Of a stretch of DNA of 64,000 bases, positions 42,842 to 54,717 are shown in pieces; positions within the stretch are counted from its first letter, which is position 1; the number at the start of each line of letters is the position of its first letter. Source of the stretch: Phaseolus vulgaris (lineage: Eukaryota > Streptophyta > Magnoliopsida > Fabales > Fabaceae); contig NC_023753.2 in assembly GCF_000499845.2 (NCBI RefSeq), positions 21,855,932 to 21,919,931 of the forward strand, given 5' to 3'. Both the position numbers and the translations under genes were made by a program. The notes below the pieces were generated by a model. The model was not told where the DNA came from and did no database searches. It saw nothing but the letters and a program-made list of their open reading frames with translations.

Positions 42842-45449
42842 ATGACTCGCACAAAGATTACCCCGAACCCACCTCCTTCAGCACGAAACCTTCCTTCACA
42901 AGCACACGACCCAACACAAGTTCGTGGCGCTTCGTCTTCGCAGGATGTGAGGCCTGCGTCTTCCCAACCTGTCCTGGCCCAGGCGACTCCATCTAACGCT
43001 GGAGGAGCCCCCGTCCCTCTGCCAGACTTCAAAACTCTATACCCCTGGGCTAACTCAACCCTTCTGAAGGAGACCTCGTCGGTGAACACTGCGGGAGCAG
43101 TTTTGCGGCTGACTAAGGGGGACGAGGCCTATCAATCGTTTCACAAGGAGCACGACGAAAAGATGATGGTGCTGCCTTGCCCCACCGATCTGCCAGTGTG
43201 TGCTGATGACAGAGTAAGCGCCGACGGGCCCTTCTGCTTTATCTATACAACTTTCTTCAAGAAGGTCAAGCTCAGGTTCCCTCTCACCCGATTCGAGAGG
43301 GAACTTCTGACCGAGCTCAACATTGCTGCCGCCCAGCTTCACCCCAACAGCTGGGCGTTTGTTCGAGCCTTTCAAATAACATGCGACCACCTGGGGTTGC
43401 CCGCGTCAGTGGACGTGTTTTTGTTCCTTTTCGAGGCCAAGCACCCAGGAGATCGCCTGTGGGTCAGCTTGAATGCGATTGCTGGGAGATCCATTTTTAC
43501 CATCTTCCAGCAATCGTACAAAGACTGGAAGGGGAAATTCATCCAAGTACGTGCAAACGACAAGGACACCTCCCTTCTTGATGGCTTCCCCTTGTACTGG
43601 GTGGACAAGGGGAAAAAGGAGTCCAAGAGCTGCTTTAGGAGGCCCAGAAGTCCTGATAGCATGGGAGCATTGGACAGAGACCTCTGTCTTTTCTGGAAGA
43701 GGGTGGCGGACGCCAATATAACATTCCTGACCACCACCTTGATCTCCTTCGAATTCTTTGAGGATCAGCTAGAATTCCAAATAGGTTAGGACATCTAAAC
43801 TGTTGCTTTGATACTGCTTCGTATACTGCTTCTGGGCGTCTTGTGCGATATGCACAAGACTTTGGTTTTACCTTTCCTGCACACACCATCTGCTCTGCTG
43901 CTTATTACCTTATGCACTTATCTTTTTCTTCTTTGAGCTAACCCATGCATTTTCGTTTCATGCAGACAACATGTTGGGCAGAGGCATGCTCGCCGAATTA
44001 AAGGCGCTCGCCCGAAACCACGGGTTGGCGACCGGCTCCCAAACGGTGCCCAACTCGGCGGTCGAGAAGGCCATCGTTCATGGGCGATCACCGCCCAAGG
44101 AACCCACCCAGCGCAAGAAACTGGTCCTTAAGAGACCTAAGCGAAAAGCCCCTCAAATCGTCCATGAGGAGGAAGAAGAGGATGACGAGGTCACAGAGGA
44201 TGGCCTCGTTACGAAAAGGAAGAGGGTGGCACCTTCTTCTCCGCCTGCTCCATCCCCTCTTCCAACTTCAACACCACCGTCGACGCCTGCTCCTCCTCCA
44301 TCATCGCCAACGCCGCAGGCTCCTCCCTCTCCCGTCCAGGCGATTCCACTGGCCACTGCGCCACCTGCAGCTGAGGCCCAAGAGCCAAATTTTCTGGAGG
44401 ACCCCCCAAGCGCCTCTACGCCACACATGTCAGCTGGAGGGGGCCCCCCTTCAAACGCTTCAGCTGCAGAAAATGCTCCAATCGGGGATGAGGTGGCTCA
44501 TACCTCTCCAATCCTGATTACCGAATCCCCGATTGCGTCGCCACGCCAGGAAGCACCCGCTGAAGATATTGCTAAGGAAGGTGGCGGCGAGAACCCTCAA
44601 CAAGCCCCCCTGGCGCCTCTCCAAGCAGCAAACCTTTCCCTTGAAGTCACAAGGATGTGGGAACCTCTAACTGCCAAGTTGAAAACCATAGCAGAGGATA
44701 TCCCCGCGATCATAACGAGGGCTGTGGAGAGCTCCACCAGGAGGCTTCAAGACGATCTCTTCAACCTCAAGACTGAAAATAGCACTATGAAGGTCGAGGT
44801 GGAGAAAATGTCATTCAGCCTGACGCTCGCAGAAATCGAACACTCCCGAGTGGAGGATGCCATGAATACCGAGCTCAGGCTGGCGCGCAAGGAAGCTGCT
44901 GACCTTCGCCGCAAAGTTCACGATCTTGCCCAAGAGAAGGTCGAGTTGGAAAGCAAAATCGTGCCTCTTCGCGCCAAGGCGATCGACCTGGAGGCTCACA
45001 TTCAAGCTGACGCTGCCAAGGTGCAGAAACTGGAGCAGAGGTCGATCGACCGCGAGAAGCTACTTGGGCAAGTAGAAAAGGTGAGGGACGACGCCATGAC
45101 TGATCTCGCCGAGGCAAACAAGGAGAAAGGAAAGATGGCTGCTGAGTTGGCCCAAGCTCAAACAGAATCCAAGAAGGTTACTGACGACCTTCTCCATGCT
45201 CAAGAGACCAACGAACAACTCATAAAACAGGTTGAAGAGCTGGAGCAGCAGAACAAAGAGCTCAAGAAGCAGGTTGAAGAACTTCAAGGGCAAATTGAAG
45301 AACTTAAGCTAAACTCTGCTCAGATTCTGGCTGCTGGATTCGAAGCCGCTCGGGAACAATTCGCATGCCTATTCCCCGATCTCGACCTCAGCATGGTGTC
45401 GTTGAACAACGAAGTAGTAGATGGAAAGGTCGTTCCTGCTGAAGACTAA
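42842..45449 (+). CDS. Antisense spliced gene of element E (Transposase_28-like), intact
   Basis: Coding exons are 42842-43784 and 43966-45449; the 181-bp intron has donor ATAG/GTTAGG, a GAGCTAAC branch-point-like site and acceptor TTTCATGCAG. Joined, they give 808 codons with no stop. Residues about 60-314 form a Transposase_28-like (PF04195-type) domain (TLYPWANSTLLKETSS, FERELLTELNIAAAQLHP, GFPLYWVDKGKK). After the junction come AELKALARNHG, an acidic patch (HEEEEEDDE, about 381-390), a basic, possibly nuclear, signal (TKRKRVAPSS), a proline-rich linker, a coiled coil (about 540-775) and the conserved end FEAAREQFACLFPDLDLS. It runs opposite to pol and converges on it. Such antisense ORFs are known in Tat-lineage elements; the function is unknown. 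A capsid, nuclear or regulatory role would be speculation. Confidence 0.85.
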
Positions 45450-46039
45450 CCAACTCCACCTCATCTGCTACTTTATGATTTCCCTTGTATATATCTTGTA
45501 ATAAACTCGCGCCTATGTATTTTTAACAGATACTCATTTCAATCACAAAGCTTGGATATTCTCTCCCCTGACTCCTTTTAAGCGCTTTAACCTTCTTTGC
45601 ATGTTTAACTTTGTCAGATTTAACTTAGTGATTTTGCAAACGCGACTTTTGACGTAACTGCCTCGAGCCAATTCAAACTTAAGCAATAATCACTTTAAAC
45701 AACTTGCACTCTTGAGGCACTAACCTTATCATAAGGATACCTTCCAAGCAACGAACTGTCACTCAATTATTGGCTCAAAACACCGTCCCACTCGACCTGC
45801 TTTATCAAACAAGTCTTTCAACCTTCTCGCCGTGTTTGAACTTTTCCCGATCGCCAAGAACTCTTGGTAACATCAGCCTTTCCTAGCCTCATGCTTTGGC
45901 AATTGTTTCTTTATCTGGGAGCAGAGACGCCCTTTGGGGTTCTCTCTTTACCCTCCTGGACTTCAGAACAAAGACCGGCTGACTAGGCGTTCTCTTCGAA
46001 CCTACCTTAGCCACCTTCCATACTTCTTCCACCCTCTGC
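45450..46039. other. Spacer downstream of antisense gene in E
   Basis: This is the same spacer as 14086-14680 in B and 57346-57900 in G. TGTAATAAA at about 45499 may serve as a poly(A) signal of the antisense transcript. There is no ORF. Confidence 0.5.
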
Positions 46040-46690
46040 GCCATACCTGAACTCGTTCGAGACGAGAAGGATTTTATCTGGTGCCTCAACTCGCATGTAA
46101 GTGAGAAGGTCTTTTAACTCGCCTGAACTCGCTCAACGGCGAGAAGGACTTTATCTGGTGCCTCAACTTGCCCAGGGTGTACATCTCCTCCCCCCTGGAT
46201 GCACTGAGGACCTTTTCTTTCTCTCGCCTGCACTCGCTCGGCGGCGAGGAGGTCTTTAACTGGCCTTAGCTCGCACAACGGCGATAAGGACTTTATCTGG
46301 TGCCTCAACTTGCCCAGGGTGTACATCTCCTCCCCCCTGGATGCACTGAGGACCTTTTCTTTCTCTCGCCTGCACTCGCTCGTCGGCGAGGAGGTCTTTA
46401 ACTTGCCTCTACATTGCCCCAGGGGTTCCATCTTCTCGCCCCCAGAAACATGGAGGACTTTTTACTCTTTCTCGCCTGCACTCGCTCGACGGCGAGGAGG
46501 TCTTTTACTTGCCTCAGGACGCGCGAGAGCGTTGAGTTCTTTCATCTGGTGCCTCCAATCGCCGAAAGACGATGAGGACTTTGAAAACTTAACTGGTGCC
46601 TCCAATCGCCGAAAAACGATGAGGACTTAAAACTTAACTGGTTCCTCCAATCGCCGAAAAACGATGAGGACTTAAAACTTTTTAGAAAGC
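46040..46690 (-). repeat. Tandem repeats between antisense gene and pol (E)
   Basis: Mixed repeats related to those of B and G: a 140-bp composite unit (CTTTATCTGGTGCCTCAACT type) starting near 46149 and 46289, units with CTCGCTCGACGGCGAG hairpins, and three copies of the CCTCCAATCGCCGAAA type at about 46550-46680. The order and copy number differ between B, E and G. Confidence 0.88.
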
Positions 46691-46921
46691 ACGCGATATA
46701 TCTTTTCTTGCCTTAAATCATGTACAAATGACAAGGTCTTTCTTCAAAACTTTTGAAAATAGCACACATGCAATCTGAAAACACCTTATACTTCGAAAAC
46801 TCTTCTTTTATTGGGTGGCCTCATTAAAAACCCTCCTTAGGGAAAAAAGAGTGCCCCCTTCAAACTGTTTTAACAGAGACATTGTAATATAACATTGTGT
46901 TTGTCTTTACTTACAAAGCTC

Positions 46922-49780
46922 TTAACTATAGTACAACTTCAGGTGTGTGGCGTTCCAGGTGCGAGGGATCGCCCCTCCTTCCAGCGTCTCTAAGCGGTAG
47001 GCCCCGTTCCCGAGCGCCTCGGTTATTCTGAACGGTCCAGTCCACTTGGGTGACAATTTATTCTCCATCTCGTACTGGTGGGCCTTCCTCATCACCAAGT
47101 CGCCCTCTCTAAACTGCCTTGGCATCACCTTCGAGTTGTATCTTCGTTCAACCCTTCTCTTCACAGCCTCAGCCTTCAACCTCGCCTCTTCCCTGACCTC
47201 ATCCAGCAGATCCAGGTTCAGCCTTCTCTCTTCATTCGAATCTTCCTCTACGAAGTTCTGGAATCTCGGCGAGCTCTCCTGGATCTCCACTGGAATCATG
47301 GCATCACACCCATAGACCAAGCTGAACGGGGTCTCGTGGGTTCCTGACTGCTCGGTGGTGTGGTACGCCCAGACTATACGGGGCACCTCCTCAGCCCAAC
47401 TTCCCTTGGCTTTCTCAAGCCTTCTCTTCAAACCCCTCAACAACACCCGATTGGCTGACTCCACCTGGCCATTCGTTTGAGGGTGCTCGACAGATGCAAA
47501 CACTTGTTGAATTCCCACCCCTTCGCAAAGCTTCTTCAACAGGTGGCTTGCAAACTGCGTCCCATTATCTGACACCAGGCGCTTAGGCACTCCAAACCGG
47601 CACACGATGTTCTTCCATACAAAACCTTCGATCTTGTGTGCGGTGATCTGGGCCACTGGTTCTGCTTCAATCCACTTGGTGAAATACTCAATCGCCACCA
47701 CCAAGTACTTCATTTGCCTGATCGCCAGCGGGAAAGGTCCCAGGATGTCGATTCCCCAAGTATGAAATGGCCAAGGGCTATAGATCGACTTCAACTCCTC
47801 GGGAGGTGCCTTGTGCCAATCGGCGTGCTGCTGGCATTGTTTGCAGCATTGGGCATATTTCTTGCAATCCTCTCTCATGGATGGCCAGTAGTAGCCTGCA
47901 CGGAGAGTTCTCGCGGCCAGAGCTCGACCCCCGACGTGGCTTCCGCATATACCTTCGTGGAGCTCTGCCATAATTCTCGTGCACTTCTCGCCGTGTATAC
48001 ATTCTAGGAGCGGGTGAGTGAACCCAAACCTGTACAGATCTCCATCAATCAATGTACACTTGCTGGAATTTTTCTTTACCTTCCTAGCTTCCGTCGGATC
48101 CAACGGGAGGAGGCCATCTGCCAGGCACCGTTTGTATTGCGTTATCCAAGTGTCTGGCTCATGGGCGGCGCAAACCTGCATCACGTCCACCTTCTCTCCT
48201 CGGCATGCTCTAACTCTCGGCGATCTCAGAGTTTCTTGCGTCAAGGACTTATGGCTTCTCGCTGCTCTCTCCGTCGACCTGCTTATCTGAAGGACCAGGT
48301 GATCTGCTACAAATGCCCTCGGCGTCTTCAGAGTTTCTTGAATCACCGTCCTCTGCCTACCCCCCTTGCCTGAGCTGGCGAGCTTAGCAAGCAAGTCAGC
48401 TCGGGCATTCTGCTCTCGGGGCACGTGTACTACTTCAAAAGAGGCAAAGGAACTCTTCAATTCCTGCACATACGCCAAGTAAGCTGCCATTTGTGGATCT
48501 TTAGCCTGGAACTCGCCGGTTACTTGCCCTGTGACTAGCAGCGAGTCACTCTTAGCCATCAGCACCCTAGCTCCCATCTCCTTGGCCAGCAAAATCCCGG
48601 CGATCAGCGCCTCATACTCTGCTTGATTGTTGCTGGCTTTAAAGGCAAACCTCAAAGATTGTTCAATCAGCACGCCGTTGGGTCCTTCCAATATGACTCC
48701 AGCACCGCTGCCCTGCTGGTTCGACGATCCGTCCACTGAAAGTACCCAACGGAAATCGTCTCCTTCAACCCGCGCCGCCTCTGATGAGAGCTCGACCACG
48801 AAATCTGCAAAGATTTGCCCCTTGATCGGGCCTCGAGGCTCATATTTAATATCAAACTCTTACAACTCCACTGCCCACTTCACCATCCTTCCCGCAACGT
48901 CGGGTTTCTTCAAGACCTTCTGGATGGGCAGGTCAGTCATCACCAGTATTGTGAAACTGTGGAAGTAGTGGCGCAACCTCCTCGCCGAAAACACCACAGC
49001 CAGCGCAGCCTTCTCCAGGGCCTGATATCTCGTTTATGGGCCCTGCAATACTTTGCTCACAAAATAAATAGGCTTCTGAGCCTGATCTTGATCCTGGGCG
49101 AGCACCGCACTCACCGCCCTCTCAGTCACAGCGAAATACAACCTGAGAGGGATTCCCGCCAGCGGTTTGCACAGAACCGGCGGGCTCGCCAGATACTCTT
49201 TTAGTTTGACGAAAGCCTCCTCGCACTCTTTCGTCCAAACGAACTTGTTATTGCGCCGCAGACATTGAAAATAGGGATGCCCCTTTTCTCCGCTAGCTGA
49301 CACGAAGCGAGATAGGGCTGCCATCCGACCTGTTAGCTGCTGGACTTCTTTCACCGTAGCCGGGCTTCTCATCGCCAAGATGGCGACACACTTGTCTGGG
49401 TTAGCTTCTATCCCCCTTTCAGTCAAGAGAAAACCCAAAAACTTTTCAGCCTCCACGCCGAAAATGCATTTCTCCGGGTTGAGCTTTAACTTGAACTTGG
49501 CGATCGTCGTGAACAATTCTTCCAAGTCTGCAACGTGCTTGCTTTTCTCCTGCGAGGTCACGACCATGTCATCGACGTAGGCTTGCACGTTCCTTCCCAG
49601 CATTGGTGCAAGTACTCGATCCATCAACCTCTGGTACGTGGCCCCCGCGTTCTTCAGCCCAAACGGCATCACCTTATAGCAGTAGCACGACCTCTCCGTC
49701 ATGAAGGCTGTTTTTTCTTCATCCATGGGATGCATCTTGATCTGATTATAGCCCGAGAAGGCATCCAGGAAACACAGCAG
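46922..49780 (-). pseudogene. Element E pol, truncated in the RT
   Basis: This - strand pol matches B and G from the RT palm to the C-terminal HLKLYYS. It has two stops relative to G: TAA at 49034-49036 (Glu codon in G) and TAA at 48860-48862 (Ser codon in G). The rest, including archaeal-type RNase H and integrase (WGIDILGP, SDNGTQF, QVESAN), is open. At about 49780, within the FLDAFSGYNQI motif of the RT, homology ends abruptly and copia sequence of F begins. Gag, protease, the RT fingers and the 5' LTR of E are absent. The conserved post-pol box lies at about 46810-46875. Confidence 0.9.
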
Positions 49781-49784
49781 CCTA

Positions 49785-51108
49785 CACTACTTTATCTGGT
49801 AACCCATATATTACTGTTGCTAATGGTTCCACTACCCCCGTTAATGGTCGTGGTAACATTCACCTTCAACCTTCATTTCCTTTAAAAAATGTGCTTCATG
49901 TTCCCAAACTATCCAATAATCTCCTGTCTATTCAAAAGATTACCCAAGATTTAAATTGTGCACCCATTGTGTTTTTCAGGATCTTGCCACGGGGAAGACT
50001 ATTGGAATTACTAAAGAGCAGGACGAGTTATATTATTTACAACATGAAGAACATAAAAAGTGTGCTAGACTATAGACACACACTTCTAATCTTCAGCAAG
50101 GTCGTGAATCTTGGTCATCCTCTCAGATATGGCTTTAACACAAACATCTTGGTCATTCTCCATTTAGTACCCTAAAGTCCTTATTTCCTGTTTTATTTAC
50201 AAAAGTGTCTGCTGAGTCATTTCATTGTGATGTTTGTCAGTTTGCTAAACACCATCGGACAACTTTTCCTCCCAATGGTAATAAAAGTTCTAAACCTTTT
50301 GATTTTATTCATTCAGATGTATGGGGACCTTCACCTATTCCTAATATCTTAGGTGCAAAATGGTTTGTTTCATTTATTGATGATTGTACTCGGGTTACCT
50401 GGATATTCCTCATGAGATAAGTCTGAAGTTTTTCACCTGTTTGTAACGTTTTACAGAATGATTCAAACACAATTTGAAAGTCCAATTAAGAGATTGCGGT
50501 ATGATAATGGAAGAGAATATGTGAACCAAAACCTTTCCAAGTTCCTTCAGGAAAATGGAGTTGTTCATGAATTACCCTGTGTGGACACTCTTCAACAAAA
50601 TGGGGTTGCTGAAAGGAAAAATCGTCATCTCCTTGAGGTTACTCGAGCTTTACTTTTCCAAACATATGTTCCTAGATCTTACTGGGGGGAAGCAGTCCTG
50701 ACTGCCACTTATTTGATTAATAGATTATCCTCTCGGGTTCTAGAGGGTGTTACTCCTATTCAGCTTATGACCACATTTTATCCTTCTATTCCCATGTTGA
50801 CTAGTCTTCAGAATCGTGTCTTTGGTTGTCCTGCTTTTGTCCATGTTCATAGTCCTTATCGAGGTAAGTTAGATCCTCGCGCCATCAAATGTGTCTTCAT
50901 TGGTTATGCCCCCAACAAAAAGGGGTACAAATGTTATCACCCTCAAAGTCGTAAAGTCTATGTTTCCAAGGATGTCACATTTCATGAAACAAAGTCTTTC
51001 TTTCCTAGTTCTCAGCTTCAGGGGGAGAGTATTCAAGAAGCTGAGCATCTTGAGTTGTTGCTACCTTTTCCTTTGTTGCAGGACTTCATTCTTAGGGAGG
51101 ATGACTAA
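49785..51108 (+). pseudogene. Copia element F: protease end and integrase
   Basis: The first sequence (VANGSTTPVNGRGNI, VLHVPKLSNNLLSIQK) is the protease to GAG-pre-integrase region of a Ty1/copia polyprotein, so gag and the 5' LTR are missing. The integrase has a zinc module (HLGH, CDVCQFAKH), D of FIHSDVWGP, D of RYDNGREY and E of NGVAERKNR, then VFGCPAFVHVH and KCVFIGYAPNKKGYKCY. Frameshifts near 49977 and 50420 and stops near 50070 break it. It inserted on, or was joined to, the truncated E. Confidence 0.85.
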
Positions 51109-51216
51109 GACCCTGCACCAACATCATTACCAGAGAAGAATAATGAAGACAAATATTTTGGAAAACAATATCAGCGAAGACAACAAAAACCCATCCTGGT
51201 CGAACAACAACTTCAA

Positions 51217-52963
51217 ATGTTCGAACCGGAAATAAGAACTCATACCTGTGAGACTCTTGAGGACACCTTAAATACTGATTTTGAACCTAACCTAAATGGT
51301 TTACCTATTGCCTTGAGAAAAGAAAAAAGATCTTGTGCCAAATATCCTATATCCCAATTTGTGTCTACAAAAAAACTTTCTATGCAGTACCAAAGTTTTC
51401 TTTCAACTATTGATTCTATCAGAATCCCTACATCGATACAAGAAGCCTTAAAAGATGAGAATTGGATTCGAGCCATGAATGAAGAAATGAGCGCGTTAGA
51501 AAGGAATGAGACTTGGGAGATTGTAGAGAGACCAAAAGATAAGAAGTAGTGGGTTGTAGGTGGATATACACAGTTAAGTATAAGTCTGATGGCACATTGG
51601 ATCGGTATAAAGCAAGGTTGGTTGCAAAAGGGTACACTCAAACCAATGGGATCGATTATGAGGAGACTTTTGCTCCAGTGGCAAAAATGAATACTGTGAG
51701 GATTATTCTCTCCCTGACAGCACACTTTGGTTGGGCAATGCATCAATTTGATGTTAAAAATTCCTTCTTGCATGGAAGCTTGGAGGAAGAAGTATACATG
51801 AAGATTCCACCTGGTTATGGTGTTGTTAATGAAGGGAATAAGGCGTGCAGACTTAAGAAGGTCCTATATGGTCTTAAACAATCACCTCGTGCTTGGTTTG
51901 GAAGGTTTACTCAAGCTATGATATCTTTGGGGTACCGACAAAGCCAATGTGACCATACTCTGTTTATAAAACATTCTCAGAATGGTAAACTCACTCTAAT
52001 TTTGGTCTATGTAGATGATATGATTATTGCAGGTGATGATGAGATTGAAAAACAAAATTTGAGGGAAAGACTAGCTGCTCAATTTGAAATGAAGGATCTT
52101 GGGAAGCTGAAGTACTTCCTTGGGATAGAGGTTGCTTACTCGAGACATGACATCTTTATTTCTAAAAGGAAATACATCCTTGATCTTCTCAAAGAAACTT
52201 GTAAGTTGGGTTGTAAGACCACTAGAGTGTCAATAGAGCAAAATCATAGGATTGAGAATGATGAGTAAAACCCAAAAGTGGAGAAGACACAATATCAAAG
52301 ACTTGTGGGTAAACTCATTTATCTATCACACACTAGGCCAAACATAACATGTGCAGTTAGTGTGGTTAGCCAATTTATGCATGATCCAAGAGAAAGAAAC
52401 TTGCAGGCAGTAGATAGAATTATTCAGTACTTAAAAGCCTCTCTAGGAAAATGATTGCTATTCAAAAAGGGGGAAAACTTATCCATGAAAGTATATACTG
52501 ATGTTGACTATGCATGATCGATTGTTGATAGGAGATCCACCACATGCTACTGCATGTTCTTGGGTGGAAATCTGGTGACATGGAGGAGCAAGAAGCAAAA
52601 TGTAGTTGCAAGATCAAGTGCAGAGGCAGAATTAGAGCCATGGCTCAAGGGGTGTGTGAACTCTTATGGATGAATATCATACTTGATGACCTAAAAATAA
52701 AATATGAAGTTCCTATGGGCTTGGTGTGTGATAATAAGTCTGTTATTAGTATTGCACACAATCCGGTTCAACACGATCGAACAAAGCACGTAGAGATAGA
52801 CCGACACTTTATTAAAGAGAAGTTGGATGATGGTCTTATAGCCACCGAGTACATCCCTTCAAGACTCCAATTGGCAGATATGTTTACTAAAGGACTTCCC
52901 ACAAAACAATTCGAAGATCTTACTTGCAAGTTGGGAATGGTAGATATACATTCACCAACTTAA
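51217..52963 (+). pseudogene. Copia element F: reverse transcriptase and RNase H
   Basis: RT motifs are [71 protein letters not shown] and catalytic [10 protein letters not shown]. The RNase H end is SSAEAELRAMAQGV, KHVEIDRHFIKEKL and QLADMFTKGLP. A frameshift near 51548 and others between 52268 and 52600 split it. Order IN-RT-RH is the copia order. The clade within copia was not decided. Confidence 0.87.
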
Positions 52964-53325
52964 GGGGGAGTGTTGCATAATCAGGAGAATTATGTTATAC
53001 TTAAGTGCAGATTCCATTTTATATTTATTAGGACAAATTTGTTAGTGATTTTATTTGATTTGATTTGTACAACTTTAAACACCCATTATTTTTGGCTTTC
53101 ATTACCTATTATTTATTTCCTTAATTAGGTTGTAAAACAGTCTATAAATAGAGATTGTAATCACATTTGTAAAATATCTTAGAAATATATTTCATCTATT
53201 TCTTTCAACTCAATTGTATAATCATCACACTTTTATGCTTCCCCTATGGTGGTTTTGTTTTTTTATGTACAATGTTTTTTCAATGAGAGCAGAAACATTC
53301 GTTCTCATGTTTACCTTTTCGTTCC
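52960..53325 (+). mobile_element. Copia F polypurine tract, 3' LTR and short flank
   Basis: TTAAGGGGGAG (52960-52970) is followed by the LTR start TGTTGCATAATC. A TATAAATAG sequence lies at about 53141. The LTR probably ends at ATCATCA near 53228, but without the 5' copy this is not certain. 53229-53325 is about 97 bp of other DNA before LTR G. Its last 5 bp (GTTCC) would be the target site of G. Confidence 0.7.
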
Positions 53326-54121
53326 TGATCCTGCCTGTTGACCGGAACGCTGGAAACTGCCTCGTCAAAGGATCGTCGTGCGCACCGCTTCTCACCTCCG
53401 TTCCTCTTCGAGATCCACCTCAAGAACCTGCAAAGAAACAGAGCGGCGCCGCTGCGGCCGATCGCACTCCAACGCTCAAGTCAGTGACGGTATCACCAAA
53501 AACTAAGAGAACAAGAACCGTGCAAATCCTCTCTCACAGTCAGCTCTATCACTCGCAAGCGTAAAATGTATGAACTGAACGTGCGTACCTCAGAAAGTTT
53601 GTTAAGAACTCTTATATACCTGGTAGCTTTCTCTCTCCTGGCAGTTACAGACTTGGACACGTGGCTCGCATCCAACTGTACACGTGCCATCATCTGGAGG
53701 CTCCCTGACTTGGCGCTGCTTCTACTCTCATTTTGGCTAAGTTACTTATGCATGGTACTGCCCAGTGCATAGCTAACTTAGGAGTGCGATCTCTACTGGA
53801 ACTGGCGAGTTAGGGGCCTTCATACACCTTCCCTGTGGTCTCGCCGGCCGCCTTCATAATCTGCTTCTCCTTCATCTTCGGCGATGTGCTCGCTCTGGCG
53901 ATCTCCAATGACTAGGTCGCCTGAATCTATATCTGGCGACTTGATCTTTAACCTGGCGATCGCTGATTCTGGTAAGCTGGAAATCGGAACACGCCAATAC
54001 AACAACTGGCGACTACAGGAACCCCCCGACTTCCTTCCCTTCTGCCAACCTGGCGCCTTGTCAACACGCCTATACTGTAGCAGGATGCCACGTCATCACA
54101 CCCGACCACCAGGGCGGTACA
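53326..54121 (-). mobile_element. 3' LTR of Tat-lineage element G
   Basis: It starts TGATCCTGCC and ends GGCGGTACA on the + strand, 796 bp, very similar to the LTR of E. TATATAAG on the - strand is near 53611-53618 and G-boxes are at 53658-53663 and 53681-53686. The polypurine tract AGACTGGGGGGCTTG (- strand) is at 54122-54136. Confidence 0.9.
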
Positions 54122-54136
54122 CAAGCCCCCCAGTCT

Positions 54137-54717
54137 TAAGCGAAGACTTGTCTAGCGAAAAGACTGAAAGAGCCTTCGTTAACACCGATCCACGTGGCAC
54201 TGACGCGGAATTCCAAGCGGTTGTACCTTCTGCTGCTCTGACGCTCCACCAAACCCCTCACTCATCGCTCGACGCGTGGCTTCATCAACGGCTCTCTTCA
54301 TTTGCCGTTTGCGCTTCCTAAAACCATTTCGAAAAACCCTTAAACCCATTTCGCTCCACTGTTCCATCACTTTCTTCGTGCTTGCAAACGCTCTAACTTC
54401 CTTCTGCGAAAACTCTCAGCGCTCTTCAACGCTCCAGATCACCATCTTCCTCCATCGTCTTCCTGATCATCGAAAGGTAACTACTTTCCTTCATCTGCTG
54501 GGTTTCCTTGCATTTTCACCGATTTGCATCATCCTGTAACTGCTTGGTGCATACGCTGTGGGCTGTTTTTCCATTTATTCTTCTGCGTAACTTAGGGCTT
54601 CGTCAATCGTCGCAACGAACCTACATTCGTTCGTCTTTCACCTTCCTTCTATGATCGAGTCAGCCTTTGTAACCCCCCTGATCATTTTTCCTTTCTTCTT
54701 CCTTTGCAGCTGCTATC
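54137..54717 (+). promoter_or_regulatory. Promoter and leader of the antisense gene in G
   Basis: This is equivalent to 42263-42841 in E. CACGTG is at 54191-54196; the second G-box of E has changed (GACGCGTGG). The leader intron 54477-54709 keeps its donor AAAG/GTAACT and acceptor TTTGCAG. Confidence 0.5.
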
